Assembly (NCBI RefSeq): GCF_004340905.1
Contig: NZ_SLXD01000020.1
Location: forward strand, 1 to 47,788
Source of the DNA: Rubrivivax gelatinosus
GTDB taxonomy: Bacteria; Pseudomonadota; Gammaproteobacteria; Burkholderiales; Burkholderiaceae_C
Reading direction: 5' to 3'
DNA length: 47,788 nucleotides
Each line of letters begins with the position of its first letter. The first letter of the stretch is position 1. A program made the position numbers and the translations under genes. Shown here in pieces: positions 17,399 to 32,466 of this stretch. The notes under the pieces were generated by a model. The model worked only from the letters and a program-made list of their open reading frames with translations. It did not search any database and had not been told where the DNA came from.

Positions 17399-18468
17399 TT
17401 GGCGGCCAGCGCGCCGGCCAGGCCGGCGCGCACGGCGTCGGCGGCGACACGTTCACCGCCCTTCAGGCCGGCGAGGATCTCGACCGTGTCGCCGGCCGTC
17501 GCACCGGCGCGCACGGCCTGCAGCACGAAGCCTTCGCCGCGCTGCACGTAGACCGCGCTCAGCTCGCCGCGGCGCAGCAAGGCTGCCGCCGGCACCGAGA
17601 GCCGTCCCGCGGGCGCGGCGGCACCGGGCACGCCGGCGAAACGCACGCGCACGCTCTGGCCCGGCGCCAGGCCGGCAGTCGCCGCCGGCGGCAGGTCCAG
17701 CCGCCACTCGACGGTCTGCGAGACGGCGTCGGTGGCCGGCAGCTCGGTCTTGGCGACCGGCGCGACCCGCCGGCCGTCGGGCAGCACGACCTCGATGCCG
17801 GCCGCCGCACGCGCGGCCGCCGAACGCGAGGCCGGCAGCTGCACCACAGCGCGCAGCGCGCCCGGCGCATAGACGGTGGCGATGGCGCGGCCGGCGCTGG
17901 CCAGGTCACCGGCCTCGACGTGGGTGGCCTGGACGACGGCGTCGAACGGTGCGACGACGGCGGTGAAACCGCGCGCCAGCGCCGCCTGGGTGCGCGCGGC
18001 CAGTGCCTGCTCCAGGCCGGCCTGGGCGGCGCGGGCCTGGGTCTCGGCGGTGTCCAGCGCCGCCTGGCTGACGAAACCCTGGCCGCGCAGCTCGTGCGTG
18101 CGCTGCAGCTGCATCGACGCGTTGCGCCACTCGGCGTCGGCCTGGGCGACGCCGGCTTCGCTGCGCAGCAGCCCGGCCTGGGCGTCACGTTCGTCGATGC
18201 GCGCGATCAGCTGGCCGGCCCTGACGCGATCGCCGGCCTTCACCGCGAGCTGCAGCACGTTGCCCGACACCTGGGCCCCGAGCGTGCTCTGGCGCAGCGC
18301 CTGCAGGCTGGCGTCGATCTCGAAACCGCCCGCCGCCGCGGCCTGGCCGACGACGACCACAGGCACCGCAGGCGGCGCGGCGGACACCGAGGCGGCGGCC
18401 AGGCCGGCGAGCAGGGCCGGCAGCAACGAACTGCGGACGAAGGCGCGGGCGTGAGCGGCGGGGTTCAT
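17395..18468 (-). CDS. RND efflux periplasmic adaptor (membrane fusion) protein
   Basis: Protein of 357 residues. Signal peptide RSSLLPALLAGLAAASVSA, cleaved before A-P-P-A-V-P. The lipoyl-like half motifs (LRQSTLGAQVSGNVLQLAV and TAVVAPFDAVVQATHVEAG) flank an alpha-helical hairpin (about 100-165, LLRSEAGVAQADAEWRNA). Beta-barrel and membrane-proximal domains follow to the end. It bridges the RND pump to an outer-membrane channel. First gene of the operon. The ATG at 18468 is chosen because a sigma-70 promoter (-35 18498-18503, -10 18475-18480) ends only six bases upstream; an in-frame ATG at 18486 would lie inside that promoter. No Shine-Dalgarno is present, consistent with a leaderless message. 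Confidence 0.93.
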   Translation of the reverse strand: MNPAAHARAFVRSSLLPALLAGLAAASVSAAPPAVPVVVVGQAAAAGGFEIDASLQALRQSTLGAQVSGNVLQLAVKAGDRVRAGQLIARIDERDAQAGLLRSEAGVAQADAEWRNASMQLQRTHELRGQGFVSQAALDTAETQARAAQAGLEQALAARTQAALARGFTAVVAPFDAVVQATHVEAGDLASAGRAIATVYAPGALRAVVQLPASRSAAARAAAGIEVVLPDGRRVAPVAKTELPATDAVSQTVEWRLDLPPAATAGLAPGQSVRVRFAGVPGAAAPAGRLSVPAAALLRRGELSAVYVQRGEGFVLQAVRAGATAGDTVEILAGLKGGERVAADAVRAGLAGALAAK

Positions 18469-18474
18469 GGCCGC

Positions 18475-18503
18475 ATCATAATTCATACCCCACTGGGTAT
18501 CAA
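18475..18503 (-). promoter_or_regulatory. Sigma-70 promoter with embedded DUF156 operator (RND operon)
   Basis: On the minus strand TTGATA (18503-18498), a 17-base spacer and TATGAT (18480-18475) form a near-consensus sigma-70 promoter. The palindrome ATACCC-CACT-GGGTAT (18485-18500) fills the spacer and overlaps the -35 box. TACC and GGTA half sites six bases apart resemble operators of CsoR-family repressors, one of which is encoded at the end of the operon. Binding would block RNA polymerase directly. The expected transcription start falls at or within a base or two of the adaptor ATG. Confidence 0.72.
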
Positions 18504-18559
18504 TTCAGTGCCCACGGAACCCTGCGGCAACGCGCAGGAAGTCGCGCGAAACGAGGCCG

Positions 18560-18949
18560 TCAGCCAGGCAGGCCGGCGCAGGGGTCGCGTCGCGGCACGG
18601 CCGGCACCGCGACGCCGCGCTCCTTGGCACGCGCGGCCATGTCGGCGTGGTGCTGATCGACGTAGGCGCGGCACTCGCCGTGCGTGCTCATCGAACGCAT
18701 CTTCGCCTGGTGCGCCGTGCGCTCCTCGGCCGTCATCAGCGCCCAGCCGGGCGTGACGCCCTGGCCCCAGCGCGCGGCACCGCGGCCGCCGCCCGGGCCC
18801 ATGCCACCGCCCATGCCGCCCCCCATGCCGGGGCCGGCCCCCTGGACCGGCGCGCTCGCGGCACCGGCAGGCGCCGGCGTCTGGGCAAATGCGACCGTGG
18901 CGGCAAGGGCCGCAGCGGCGAACACGAGGGCATGGCGGATCGTCGACAT
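18560..18949 (-). CDS. Small secreted Gly/Met-rich protein with a conserved His/Cys C-terminal region
   Basis: Protein of 129 residues. Signal peptide (RHALVFAAAALAATVAFAQ) is followed by a linker with repeated GMGGGMGGGM (about 41-50). The C-terminal half has a compact pattern: T-A-E-E-R-T-A-H, H-G-E-C-R-A-Y-V-D-Q-H-H-A-D-M, ending R-R-D-P-C-A-G-L. Two Cys (93 and 124), several His and many Met residues are compatible with periplasmic metal binding, but I know no assigned function. The ATG at 18949 has a GGAG box upstream. A second TACC-N6-GGTA palindrome (18979-18992) lies about 30 bases before the start, so it probably shares the DUF156 repressor with the RND operon that begins 91 bases downstream. 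Confidence 0.82.
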   Translation of the reverse strand: MSTIRHALVFAAAALAATVAFAQTPAPAGAASAPVQGAGPGMGGGMGGGMGPGGGRGAARWGQGVTPGWALMTAEERTAHQAKMRSMSTHGECRAYVDQHHADMAARAKERGVAVPAVPRRDPCAGLPG

Positions 18950-18977
18950 CGTCGTCTCCTGGAGCGAGAGCCCCAAT

Positions 18978-18993
18978 CTACCCCCCGCGGTAT
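18978..18993 (-). promoter_or_regulatory. Second putative DUF156 operator (TACC-N6-GGTA)
   Basis: Plus-strand CTACCCCCCGCGGTAT has TACC (18979-18982) and GGTA (18989-18992) separated by six bases, the same geometry as the operator at 18485-18500. It lies 29-44 bases upstream of the small secreted protein's ATG and overlaps the last codons of the Nudix gene. A TAGATT box adjoins it on the minus strand, without a good -35. Confidence 0.5.
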
Positions 18994-19544
18994 CTGGGGC
19001 ATTGATCCAGGGACAGCCGCGAGGCCACGCGCGCCAGCCGCGCTTGCTCCCGCACCGGCCCGGCGTCCAGCGCCACCCAGCGTGTCGGCAGCTCGCCGCC
19101 GGCCGGCACCTCGGCCGGCAGGCGCGCGAGAAAGCAGAAGTCCAGGTGCAGATGGCCGGGCTCGCCGCGGCGCGGGTTCGGCGGGATGGCGTGCAGGTCG
19201 ACGTCGAAGGCGAGGTCGCCGAGCACCGCGGCATCGGCGACGGCGTCGCCACACTCCTCGCGCAGCTCGCGTGCGGCGGCCTGGCGCAGCGTCTCGCCGG
19301 CTTCGAGGTGGCCGCCGGGCTGCAGCAGCCGGCCCAGGGTCGGGTGCTCGACGAGCAGCGCATGCCGGCCCGCGGTGTCGGCGACGAAGACGCTGGCCGT
19401 CAGGTGCCAGGGAAAGGTCGAACGCCGGCCGTGGGCGGCGGTGACCGGCGCGCAGCGGTCGAAGGCCGCCCAGTCCAGGTCGGGACGCGCAGCACGCGTG
19501 CGCACGATCTCGGCCAGCACGGCGGCCAGCGGCAGTTCATCCAT
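18978..19544 (-). CDS. Nudix hydrolase
   Basis: Protein of 188 residues. The Nudix box G-G-H-L-E-A-G-E-T-(x7)-R-E-L-R-E-E-C-G lies near residues 77-98 and is intact, so a Mg2+-dependent pyrophosphohydrolase is expected. The flanks (FPWHLTASVFVAD before it; GHLHLDFCFLARLP after) match a poorly characterised Nudix group common in proteobacteria. The ATG at 19544 is chosen from homology; an upstream in-frame codon at 19577 would run into the ssb terminator. It lies downstream of ssb on the same strand but behind a terminator. Its 3' end contains a putative operator for the next gene. Substrate unknown. Confidence 0.88.
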   Translation of the reverse strand: MDELPLAAVLAEIVRTRAARPDLDWAAFDRCAPVTAAHGRRSTFPWHLTASVFVADTAGRHALLVEHPTLGRLLQPGGHLEAGETLRQAAARELREECGDAVADAAVLGDLAFDVDLHAIPPNPRRGEPGHLHLDFCFLARLPAEVPAGGELPTRWVALDAGPVREQARLARVASRLSLDQCPRYRGG

Positions 19545-19556
19545 GGCAGAAGGCTC

Positions 19557-19596
19557 GGCAAAAGAAACGGCCCGCACACCCGAAGGCGGCGGGCCG
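19557..19596 (-). terminator. Rho-independent terminator of ssb
   Basis: Eight-base perfect stem CGGCCCGC (19568-19575) and GCGGGCCG (19589-19596). In the minus direction it is followed by TTTCTTTTGCC. It lies 22 bases after the ssb stop codon. Confidence 0.85.
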
Positions 19597-19618
19597 TAGC
19601 GGCCAGCGGCCGGCAGGC

Positions 19619-20119
19619 TCAGAACGGGATGTCGTCGTCCATGTCGTCGAAGCCGGTGCTCGACTTCTGCGGCGCCGGGGCGCGCGGCGCGGGGGCCTGC
19701 GGGCGCGGGGCCGGGGCGCGGCGGGCCGGCGCGGCGCCCATGTCGTCGCCACCGCCGTAGTCGCCGCCGCCACCGCCGCCGCCTTCACGGCCGCCGAGCA
19801 GCTGCATTTCCATGGCGATGATCTCGGTGGTGTACTTCTCGACGCCGTCCTTGTCGGTCCACTTGCGGGTCTTCAGGCGGCCTTCGACGTAGACCGGGCG
19901 GCCCTTCTTCAGGTACTCGCCGGCGATCTCGGCCAGGCGGTCGTAGAAGACCACGCGGTGCCATTCGGTCTCTTCCTGGCGCTCGCCGCTGGTCTTGTCC
20001 TTCCACTGGCGGCTGGTGGCGATGGTGACGTTGCAGATCGCCGAGCCGCTGGGGGCGTAGCGCACTTCGGGGTCGCGGCCGAGGTTGCCGACGAGGATGA
20101 CTTTGTTGACCGAGGCCAT
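19619..20119 (-). CDS. ssb: Single-stranded DNA-binding protein
   Basis: Protein of 166 residues. The N-terminal OB fold (MASVNKVILVGNLGRDPEVR to about residue 110) contains the ssDNA-stacking aromatics in W-K-D-K, TEWHRVVFYDRLAEIAGEYL and KKGRPVYVEGRL. A Gly-rich then Pro/Ala/Arg linker leads to the acidic tip DDMDDDIPF, which recruits RecQ, primase, exonuclease I and other partners. It coats single-stranded DNA in replication and repair. The start has a GGAGG box at the normal distance. It is divergent from recQ across 188 bases; the RecQ protein itself is a known SSB-tail partner. Confidence 0.97.
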   Translation of the reverse strand: MASVNKVILVGNLGRDPEVRYAPSGSAICNVTIATSRQWKDKTSGERQEETEWHRVVFYDRLAEIAGEYLKKGRPVYVEGRLKTRKWTDKDGVEKYTTEIIAMEMQLLGGREGGGGGGGDYGGGDDMGAAPARRAPAPRPQAPAPRAPAPQKSSTGFDDMDDDIPF

Positions 20120-20307
20120 GGGGGATGCCCTCCTGGGGTGGGCGAAGACGAGAGGGAAGGACGGACGCCGGCGCGAAGGCCGGCACTGGGCGCCGATGAT
20201 ACCGGCCGGGCCTGCCGGGCGGCACAGTCCCCCGCAGCGGTGGGCGGGTCACCCGCAGGAGGGCGACGGCGGCCCGCCGGCGGCCTCGCGTACCATCCGG
20301 CCCCTCC

Positions 20308-22221
<1,914 letters not shown>

Positions 22222-22285
22222 TCTGCGTCTATCCAGGCGGGTCATCCCCCGGGATACTTGTGACATTAGGGGGACCAGCGCGACC

Positions 22286-22309
22286 GGCCTCCCGGCAATC
22301 GGGGAGGCC
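22286..22309 (+). repeat. Hairpin between recQ and cheB-cheR fusion
   Basis: Perfect 8-bp inverted repeat GGCCTCCC (22286-22293) and GGGAGGCC (22302-22309) with a 7-base loop. It lies 64 bases after the recQ stop and immediately before a purine-rich GGAGGGAG (22311-22318) that serves the next gene. No T-tract follows. It could end recQ transcripts weakly or form in the leader of the chemotaxis gene and limit access to its ribosome site. Confidence 0.45.
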
Positions 22310-22328
22310 CGGAGGGAGCGGGGGGAAG

Positions 22329-25312
<2,984 letters not shown>

Positions 25313-25316
<4 letters not shown>

Positions 25317-27472
25317 GCGAGATGCAACTGCGGCAACGCGTGCGCCAGCGCGACCGGCTGGTCGCGCAGGTGGCCAGCAACGGCGCGGACCTGCGCAGCG
25401 ACCTGCTGGACGCGATGAAGCGCGGCGACCTGGCCGCCGCCGAGTCGGCCCTGCAGCGCAACGACACCAAGGTGCGCACGCTCGCCGAGGAGCTGCGCAT
25501 CTACCAGGCCGAGCTGCACGCCCAGGCCGACGAGCTGCAGCAAAGCCGCGAACGCACCGAGCAGGCGCTGTCGCGCTTCACGACGCTGTTCCTGGCCATG
25601 CCGGTGGCGACGATGCTGGTCAGCTTCAACGGCGAGGTGATCGAGCAGAACGGCCAGGCCGAACGGCTGTTCGCGATGCAGCGCCAGACGATGAGCGCGC
25701 GGCTGCTGTTCCGCATGGTCGACTCGCAGCAGTACCAGCAGCGTGTGCGCCCGGCCTTCCACCAGGCGCGTGCGCTGGGCTCGATCACGCTCGACGAGGT
25801 CGGCTTCGTCGCCGAGGACGGGCGCCGCTTCATCGGCGAGATGCATCTGTCGACGCTGCCCGGCGAGAACGACGACACGCCGCAGTTCGCGATGGCCGTC
25901 ATCGACCGCACCGAGCACATCGAGGACGTGCGCGCGCTGCGCGAGACGACCGAGGCGCTGCGCGTGCGCGAGGCCTTCCTCGCCGACTCGGCGCGCCTGG
26001 CGCGCATCGGCGGCTGGGAGTACGACATCGAGTGCGGCACGATGCGCTGGTCCTCGCACCTGCGCCGCGTGTTCGAACTCGCCGACGACGAGCCGGCGAC
26101 GCTGGAGCGCACGCTGCAGCTGTGCACGCCCGACGGCCACGCCGCGCTGTCGGGCGCGCTGCATGCCGCCAAGCCCGGCCAGGCGCCGTTCGACTTCGAG
26201 CTCGACATGCACGACGCCCACGGCCGCACGCTGCGGGTGCGCGTCGTCGGCCACGCCGAACTCGGCGACGACGGCCCGCTGGTCATCGGCATCTTCCAGG
26301 ACGTCACCGTCCAGGCACAGGCGCGGCGCCGCATCGGCGAGCTGACCGAGCGCCTGAGCGTGGCCAACGACGCCGGCGGCATCGGCGTCTGGGACTGGGA
26401 CCTGCAGCACGGCGAACTCTTCCTCGACGGCCGCATGCGCGAGCTGACCGCCTTCGGCGACGGCGCGCCGCCGTCGGATCTGTGTGCCGCGCTGTCGCCG
26501 TACCTGCATCCTGACGACGCTTCGGCCTTCGTCGAGGCGGTGCAGCACGCCGTCGAGGCCTGTACCGCGTTCGGCATCGAGCTGCGCCTGGCGCCGGCGC
26601 CGGACGGCGAACGCTGGCTGCACCTGGCCGGCCGCGCGCACGTCGAGGGCGGCCCGGCGCCGCGCACCGTGCGCCTGGTCGGCTGCGCCTGGGACACGAG
26701 CGGCGAACACGAACAGGCCCGCCTGCTGGCGGCCAAGCAGGCCGCCGAGTCGGCCAACCGCGCCAAGACGGTGTTCCTCTCGCGCGTCAGCCACGAGCTG
26801 CGCACGCCGCTGAACGCGATCCTCGGCTTCTCGCAGCTGATGCGGCTGGAGGCCGAGGCCGGCGATCTGGTGGTCAAGCCCTACCGCGTGGCGATGGTCG
26901 AGGACGCCGCGCGCCACCTGCTGGAACTCGTCAACGAGCTGCTCAACGTCTCGGGCATCGAGAGCGGCCAGCTGGCGCTCAAGCGTGTCGCGCTGGACCT
27001 GCGGCCGCTGGTCCGCGACTGCCTGCAGATGATCGCCGCGCAGGCCTCGGCGATGCAGCTGACGATGGACGACCGCTGCAGCGACAGCCCGCCGCTGCTG
27101 GTGCTGGCCGACCCGCTGCGCACCAAGGAAGTGCTGCTGAACCTGCTGTCCAACGCCGCCAAGTACAACCGCACCGGCGGCTGCATCACGGTGTCGGCGC
27201 GGCACTTCGCCGGCCGCGTCGAGCTGACCGTCGCCGACACCGGCCGCGGCCTGTCGGAGCAGCAGCTCGCCGAGCTGTTCCAGCCCTTCAGCCGCGCCGG
27301 CGCCGAATGCTCGGGCATCCCGGGCTCGGGCATGGGGCTGTACTTCAGCAAGCGTGTCGTCGAGGCGATGGGCGGGTGCATCGAGGTCGAGAGCGTCGCC
27401 GGGGTTCGCACCGCGTTCACCGTCGCGCTCGACGAGGTGCCGCTGCACGGCAATCCGGTCCTTCGCGCCTGA
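25313..27472 (+). CDS. PAS-domain sensor histidine kinase
   Basis: Soluble kinase of 719 residues with no membrane segment. An N-terminal coiled coil (about 1-85) is followed by three PAS/PAC-like regions (about 85-205, 215-340, 345-465), one with the motif ARIGGWEYDIECGTMRWS. HisKA carries the phosphorylated His494 in S-H-E-L-R-T-P-L-N-A-I-L-G-F. HATPase_c has the N box (LLNLLSNAAKYN), G1 (VADTGRGLS) and G2 (GSGMGLYFSKRVVEAMGG). It is coupled by a 4-base ATGA overlap to the CheB-CheR-PAS gene, so the pair is likely one signalling unit. No response regulator or receiver domain is in the window; its partner must be elsewhere. Confidence 0.92.
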
Positions 27473-27562
27473 CGCGCCAGGCGCACCCGGCGCGGGGCGG
27501 GCGCTGGCGCCGCGGCGACGACGCTCGCTATGATGGCCGGTTGCCCGCCGCACGCCCCGCCG

Positions 27563-30508
<2,946 letters not shown>

Positions 30509-30593
30509 GACCGGCGGCGTCCGTGCGATTCGGGATGGCGCGGCGGCCGCACGCCGGCGAGCATGGCAGCGCCGCGTTGCCGCAGGGAGATCG

Positions 30594-31436
30594 ATGAAGG
30601 ACTTGCACGACTGGCTGGAACAAGCCTGGGACCGCCACGACGACGCTGCCGAAGCCCTGGCAGCCGAGCTTCTGGCGCTGGCGCCGGCACTGCCCGACGA
30701 CGACCAGGGCGCGGACGCCGCGCATCTGGCGCGCCACACGATGCTCGGCCATCTGGGCCGGCCGGCGCTGCTGCATGCCTTCCATGCCGCGTTGCCCGCG
30801 GGCACCCGGCTCGACGCGATGAAGGCTCGCGGCGAATGGGCGCTGGCGCAGATCGAGAACCGGCCGGTCGAGCCGCTGCCCGACGCGGTGGCCTGGGCGC
30901 TGCTCGGCGACGTGGTGCAGGCCGAACTGCGCCTCGGGCGCGGAGACTCGCCACGCAAGCGCGTGCTGCCGCTGGAGACACGCGCCACCCAGCACCCCGA
31001 CCCGGCCGCACGCCGTGCCTACGCCGCGACCGCGCACAACGTGACGCATGCGCTGCGCATGGGCCCGCGCGAGCCGGCGCTGGACCTGCTGATGATCGAG
31101 ATGGCCGAGCTCGAACGCCGCGCCTGGCTGCACGCCGGCACCTGGATGCACGTCGAACGCGCCGACTACCACCTGGCGATGTGCCACGCGGCGCTCGGCC
31201 ACGGCGCGCAGGCCCAGGCCTACGCCGCCGCCTGCATCGCGAGCTGCGAGCGCAACGCCGCCGAGGCCTCGGAGCGTTTCTTCGCCCATGAATGCGCCGT
31301 GCACGCGGCGCGGGCGGCCGCCGACCGGCAAGCGCTGGCGCAGCACCGCGCGGCGATGCTGGTGCTGCTGGCCGAGGTGCAGGACGCCGACATGCGAGCC
31401 TTCTGCGAGAAGACGCTGGCCGCGACGCCGCAATGA
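30594..31436 (+). CDS. Hypothetical alpha-helical protein
   Basis: Soluble protein of 280 residues with no signal peptide or membrane segment. Nearly the whole length is predicted helical by eye: Ala/Leu-rich repeats with charged faces such as DDAAEALAAELLALAPALPD and ERADYHLAMCHAALGHGAQA, which look TPR-like. The Cys/His content toward the C-terminus (H-E-C-A-V-H-A-A-R) is not organised as a known site. It starts at ATG 30594 with CAGGGAGA upstream and follows uvrA by 85 bases in the same direction. I do not recognise the family. Confidence 0.75.
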   Translation: MKDLHDWLEQAWDRHDDAAEALAAELLALAPALPDDDQGADAAHLARHTMLGHLGRPALLHAFHAALPAGTRLDAMKARGEWALAQIENRPVEPLPDAVAWALLGDVVQAELRLGRGDSPRKRVLPLETRATQHPDPAARRAYAATAHNVTHALRMGPREPALDLLMIEMAELERRAWLHAGTWMHVERADYHLAMCHAALGHGAQAQAYAAACIASCERNAAEASERFFAHECAVHAARAAADRQALAQHRAAMLVLLAEVQDADMRAFCEKTLAATPQ

Positions 31437-31464
31437 AAAAGGCCGGCTGACGCCGGCCTCTTGC
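31436..31464. terminator. Bidirectional rho-independent terminator
   Basis: Stem GGCCGGC (31441-31447) and GCCGGCC (31452-31458), with loop TGAC, lies between convergent genes. On the minus strand it is followed by TTTTTC, a good terminator for the basic SWIB protein. On the plus strand the tail is only TCTTG, a weaker stop for the hypothetical protein. Confidence 0.82.
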
Positions 31465-31494
31465 ACAACGACGGGCGCCGCGGCGCCCGCGTGT

Positions 31495-31938
31495 TCACTT
31501 CAGGTGGCTGCTGATCAGCTTGGTCATCTCGAACATCGAGACCTGCGCCTTGTCGAAGATGGCCTTCAGCTTGGCGTCGGCGTTGATCATCGTCTTCTTG
31601 GCCTTGTCCTGCAGGCCGTTCTTCTTGATGTACTCCCAGACCTTCTTGGTGATCTCGGTACGGGGCAGCGCCTTGTCGCCGATGACGGCGGCCAGGGCCG
31701 CGCTCGGGGTCAGGGGCTTCATGAAGGCGGCGCTGGGGGTGCGCTTCTTCGCGGGGGCCTTCTTGGCGGCCGCCTTCTTGGCCGGCGCAGCGACCTTCTT
31801 GGGGGCAGCAGCCTTCTTCGCCGGGGCGGCGACGGCCTTCTTCGCGGGAGCGGCGGCCTTCTTGGCCGGAGCCGCCTTCGTCGCCGGTGCCTTCGTGGCC
31901 GCGGTCTTCTTCGCGGCGGTCTTCTTCGCAGTTGCCAT
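31495..31938 (-). CDS. H1-like basic protein with C-terminal SWIB/MDM2 domain
   Basis: Protein of 147 residues. The first 65 or so are Lys/Ala/Pro repeats (variants of AAPAKKA), like the tail of eukaryotic histone H1 and of chlamydial Hc. The rest (about 68-147) is a SWIB domain, with MKPLTPSAALAAVIGDKALP, TEITKKVWEYIKKNGLQD and a C-terminal ISSHL. The basic arm should bind DNA, so a nucleoid-structuring role is likely, as proposed for similar proteins in betaproteobacteria and Chlamydia. The ATG at 31938 has a GGAGA box upstream; the frame remains open beyond it, but those residues lack the repeat character. Repeat number may vary between strains. Confidence 0.92.
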   Translation of the reverse strand: MATAKKTAAKKTAATKAPATKAAPAKKAAAPAKKAVAAPAKKAAAPKKVAAPAKKAAAKKAPAKKRTPSAAFMKPLTPSAALAAVIGDKALPRTEITKKVWEYIKKNGLQDKAKKTMINADAKLKAIFDKAQVSMFEMTKLISSHLK

Positions 31939-32106
31939 TGGGATGTTCTCCGTCAGATGTGGCTCGGCGCCGGCGCTGCGCGAAGCCTCATGGGAGCCTC
32001 GTCTGGCAGGGAGCGCCGTGCACGCGGGATGGTACCGCCTCACGAGGGCCGCTGAGAAGCGGTTTTCATAGGTGGAAGGCATTCTCGCCACGCTATGCTG
32101 CGCCCC

Positions 32107-32466
32107 ATGAAGATCCTCGCGCGATGGTTCCTGCTGGCGGCGGCCCTGCTGCTGGTGGCCAACCTCTATCCCGGCGTCACCGTGCAGAGTTTCGGCACCG
32201 CGCTGATCGCGGCCCTGGTCCTGGGTCTGCTGAACACGCTGGTGCGGCCGCTGCTGGTGCTGCTCACGCTGCCCGTTACGCTGCTGACGCTCGGGCTGTT
32301 CCTCTTCGTCATCAACGCGCTGATGTTCTGGGCCGCGGCCAGCGTGCTCGACGGCTTTCGCGTCGCGGGTTTCGGCGCGGCGCTGATCGGCTCGGTGATC
32401 TACAGCCTGTGCGGCATGGTCATCGACGCCGCCGTCGAGCAGATGTTCGGCCGCACGGCGCCCTGA
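32107..32466 (+). CDS. Small four-helix membrane protein (phage holin-4/YvlD-type family)
   Basis: Protein of 119 residues with four hydrophobic helices (ILARWFLLAAALLLVANLYPGV, ALIAALVLGLLNTLVRPLL, LTLPVTLLTLGLFLFVINA, then ALIGSVIYSLCGMVID). The N-T-L-V-R-P-L-L and F-V-I-N-A-L-M motifs mark the Phage_holin_4_2/YvlD family. Despite the name, it is a widespread chromosomal membrane protein of unknown role and not a prophage sign here. TATGCT (32094-32099) lies seven bases before the ATG, suggesting a leaderless or near-leaderless message and excluding the ATG at 32095. Its stop abuts the convergent M48 protease gene. Confidence 0.88.
   Translation: MKILARWFLLAAALLLVANLYPGVTVQSFGTALIAALVLGLLNTLVRPLLVLLTLPVTLLTLGLFLFVINALMFWAAASVLDGFRVAGFGAALIGSVIYSLCGMVIDAAVEQMFGRTAP

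Noticed and set aside
14180..17551. Plus-strand open frame of about 1120 codons
   Set aside because: Mirror of the RND pump gene; composition is Arg/Gln/His/Ala-rich with no motif.
19736..19800. Short repeats (CCG/CGC runs) resembling a repeat array or CRISPR
   Set aside because: They encode the Gly-rich linker of SSB; no spacer-repeat alternation is present anywhere in the window.
27473..27562. SOS (LexA) box ahead of uvrA
   Set aside because: No CTGT-N8-ACAG-like sequence found in the leader.
32107..32466. Prophage signal from a holin-family protein
   Set aside because: The family is mostly chromosomal and no other phage gene, integrase or attachment repeat is near.
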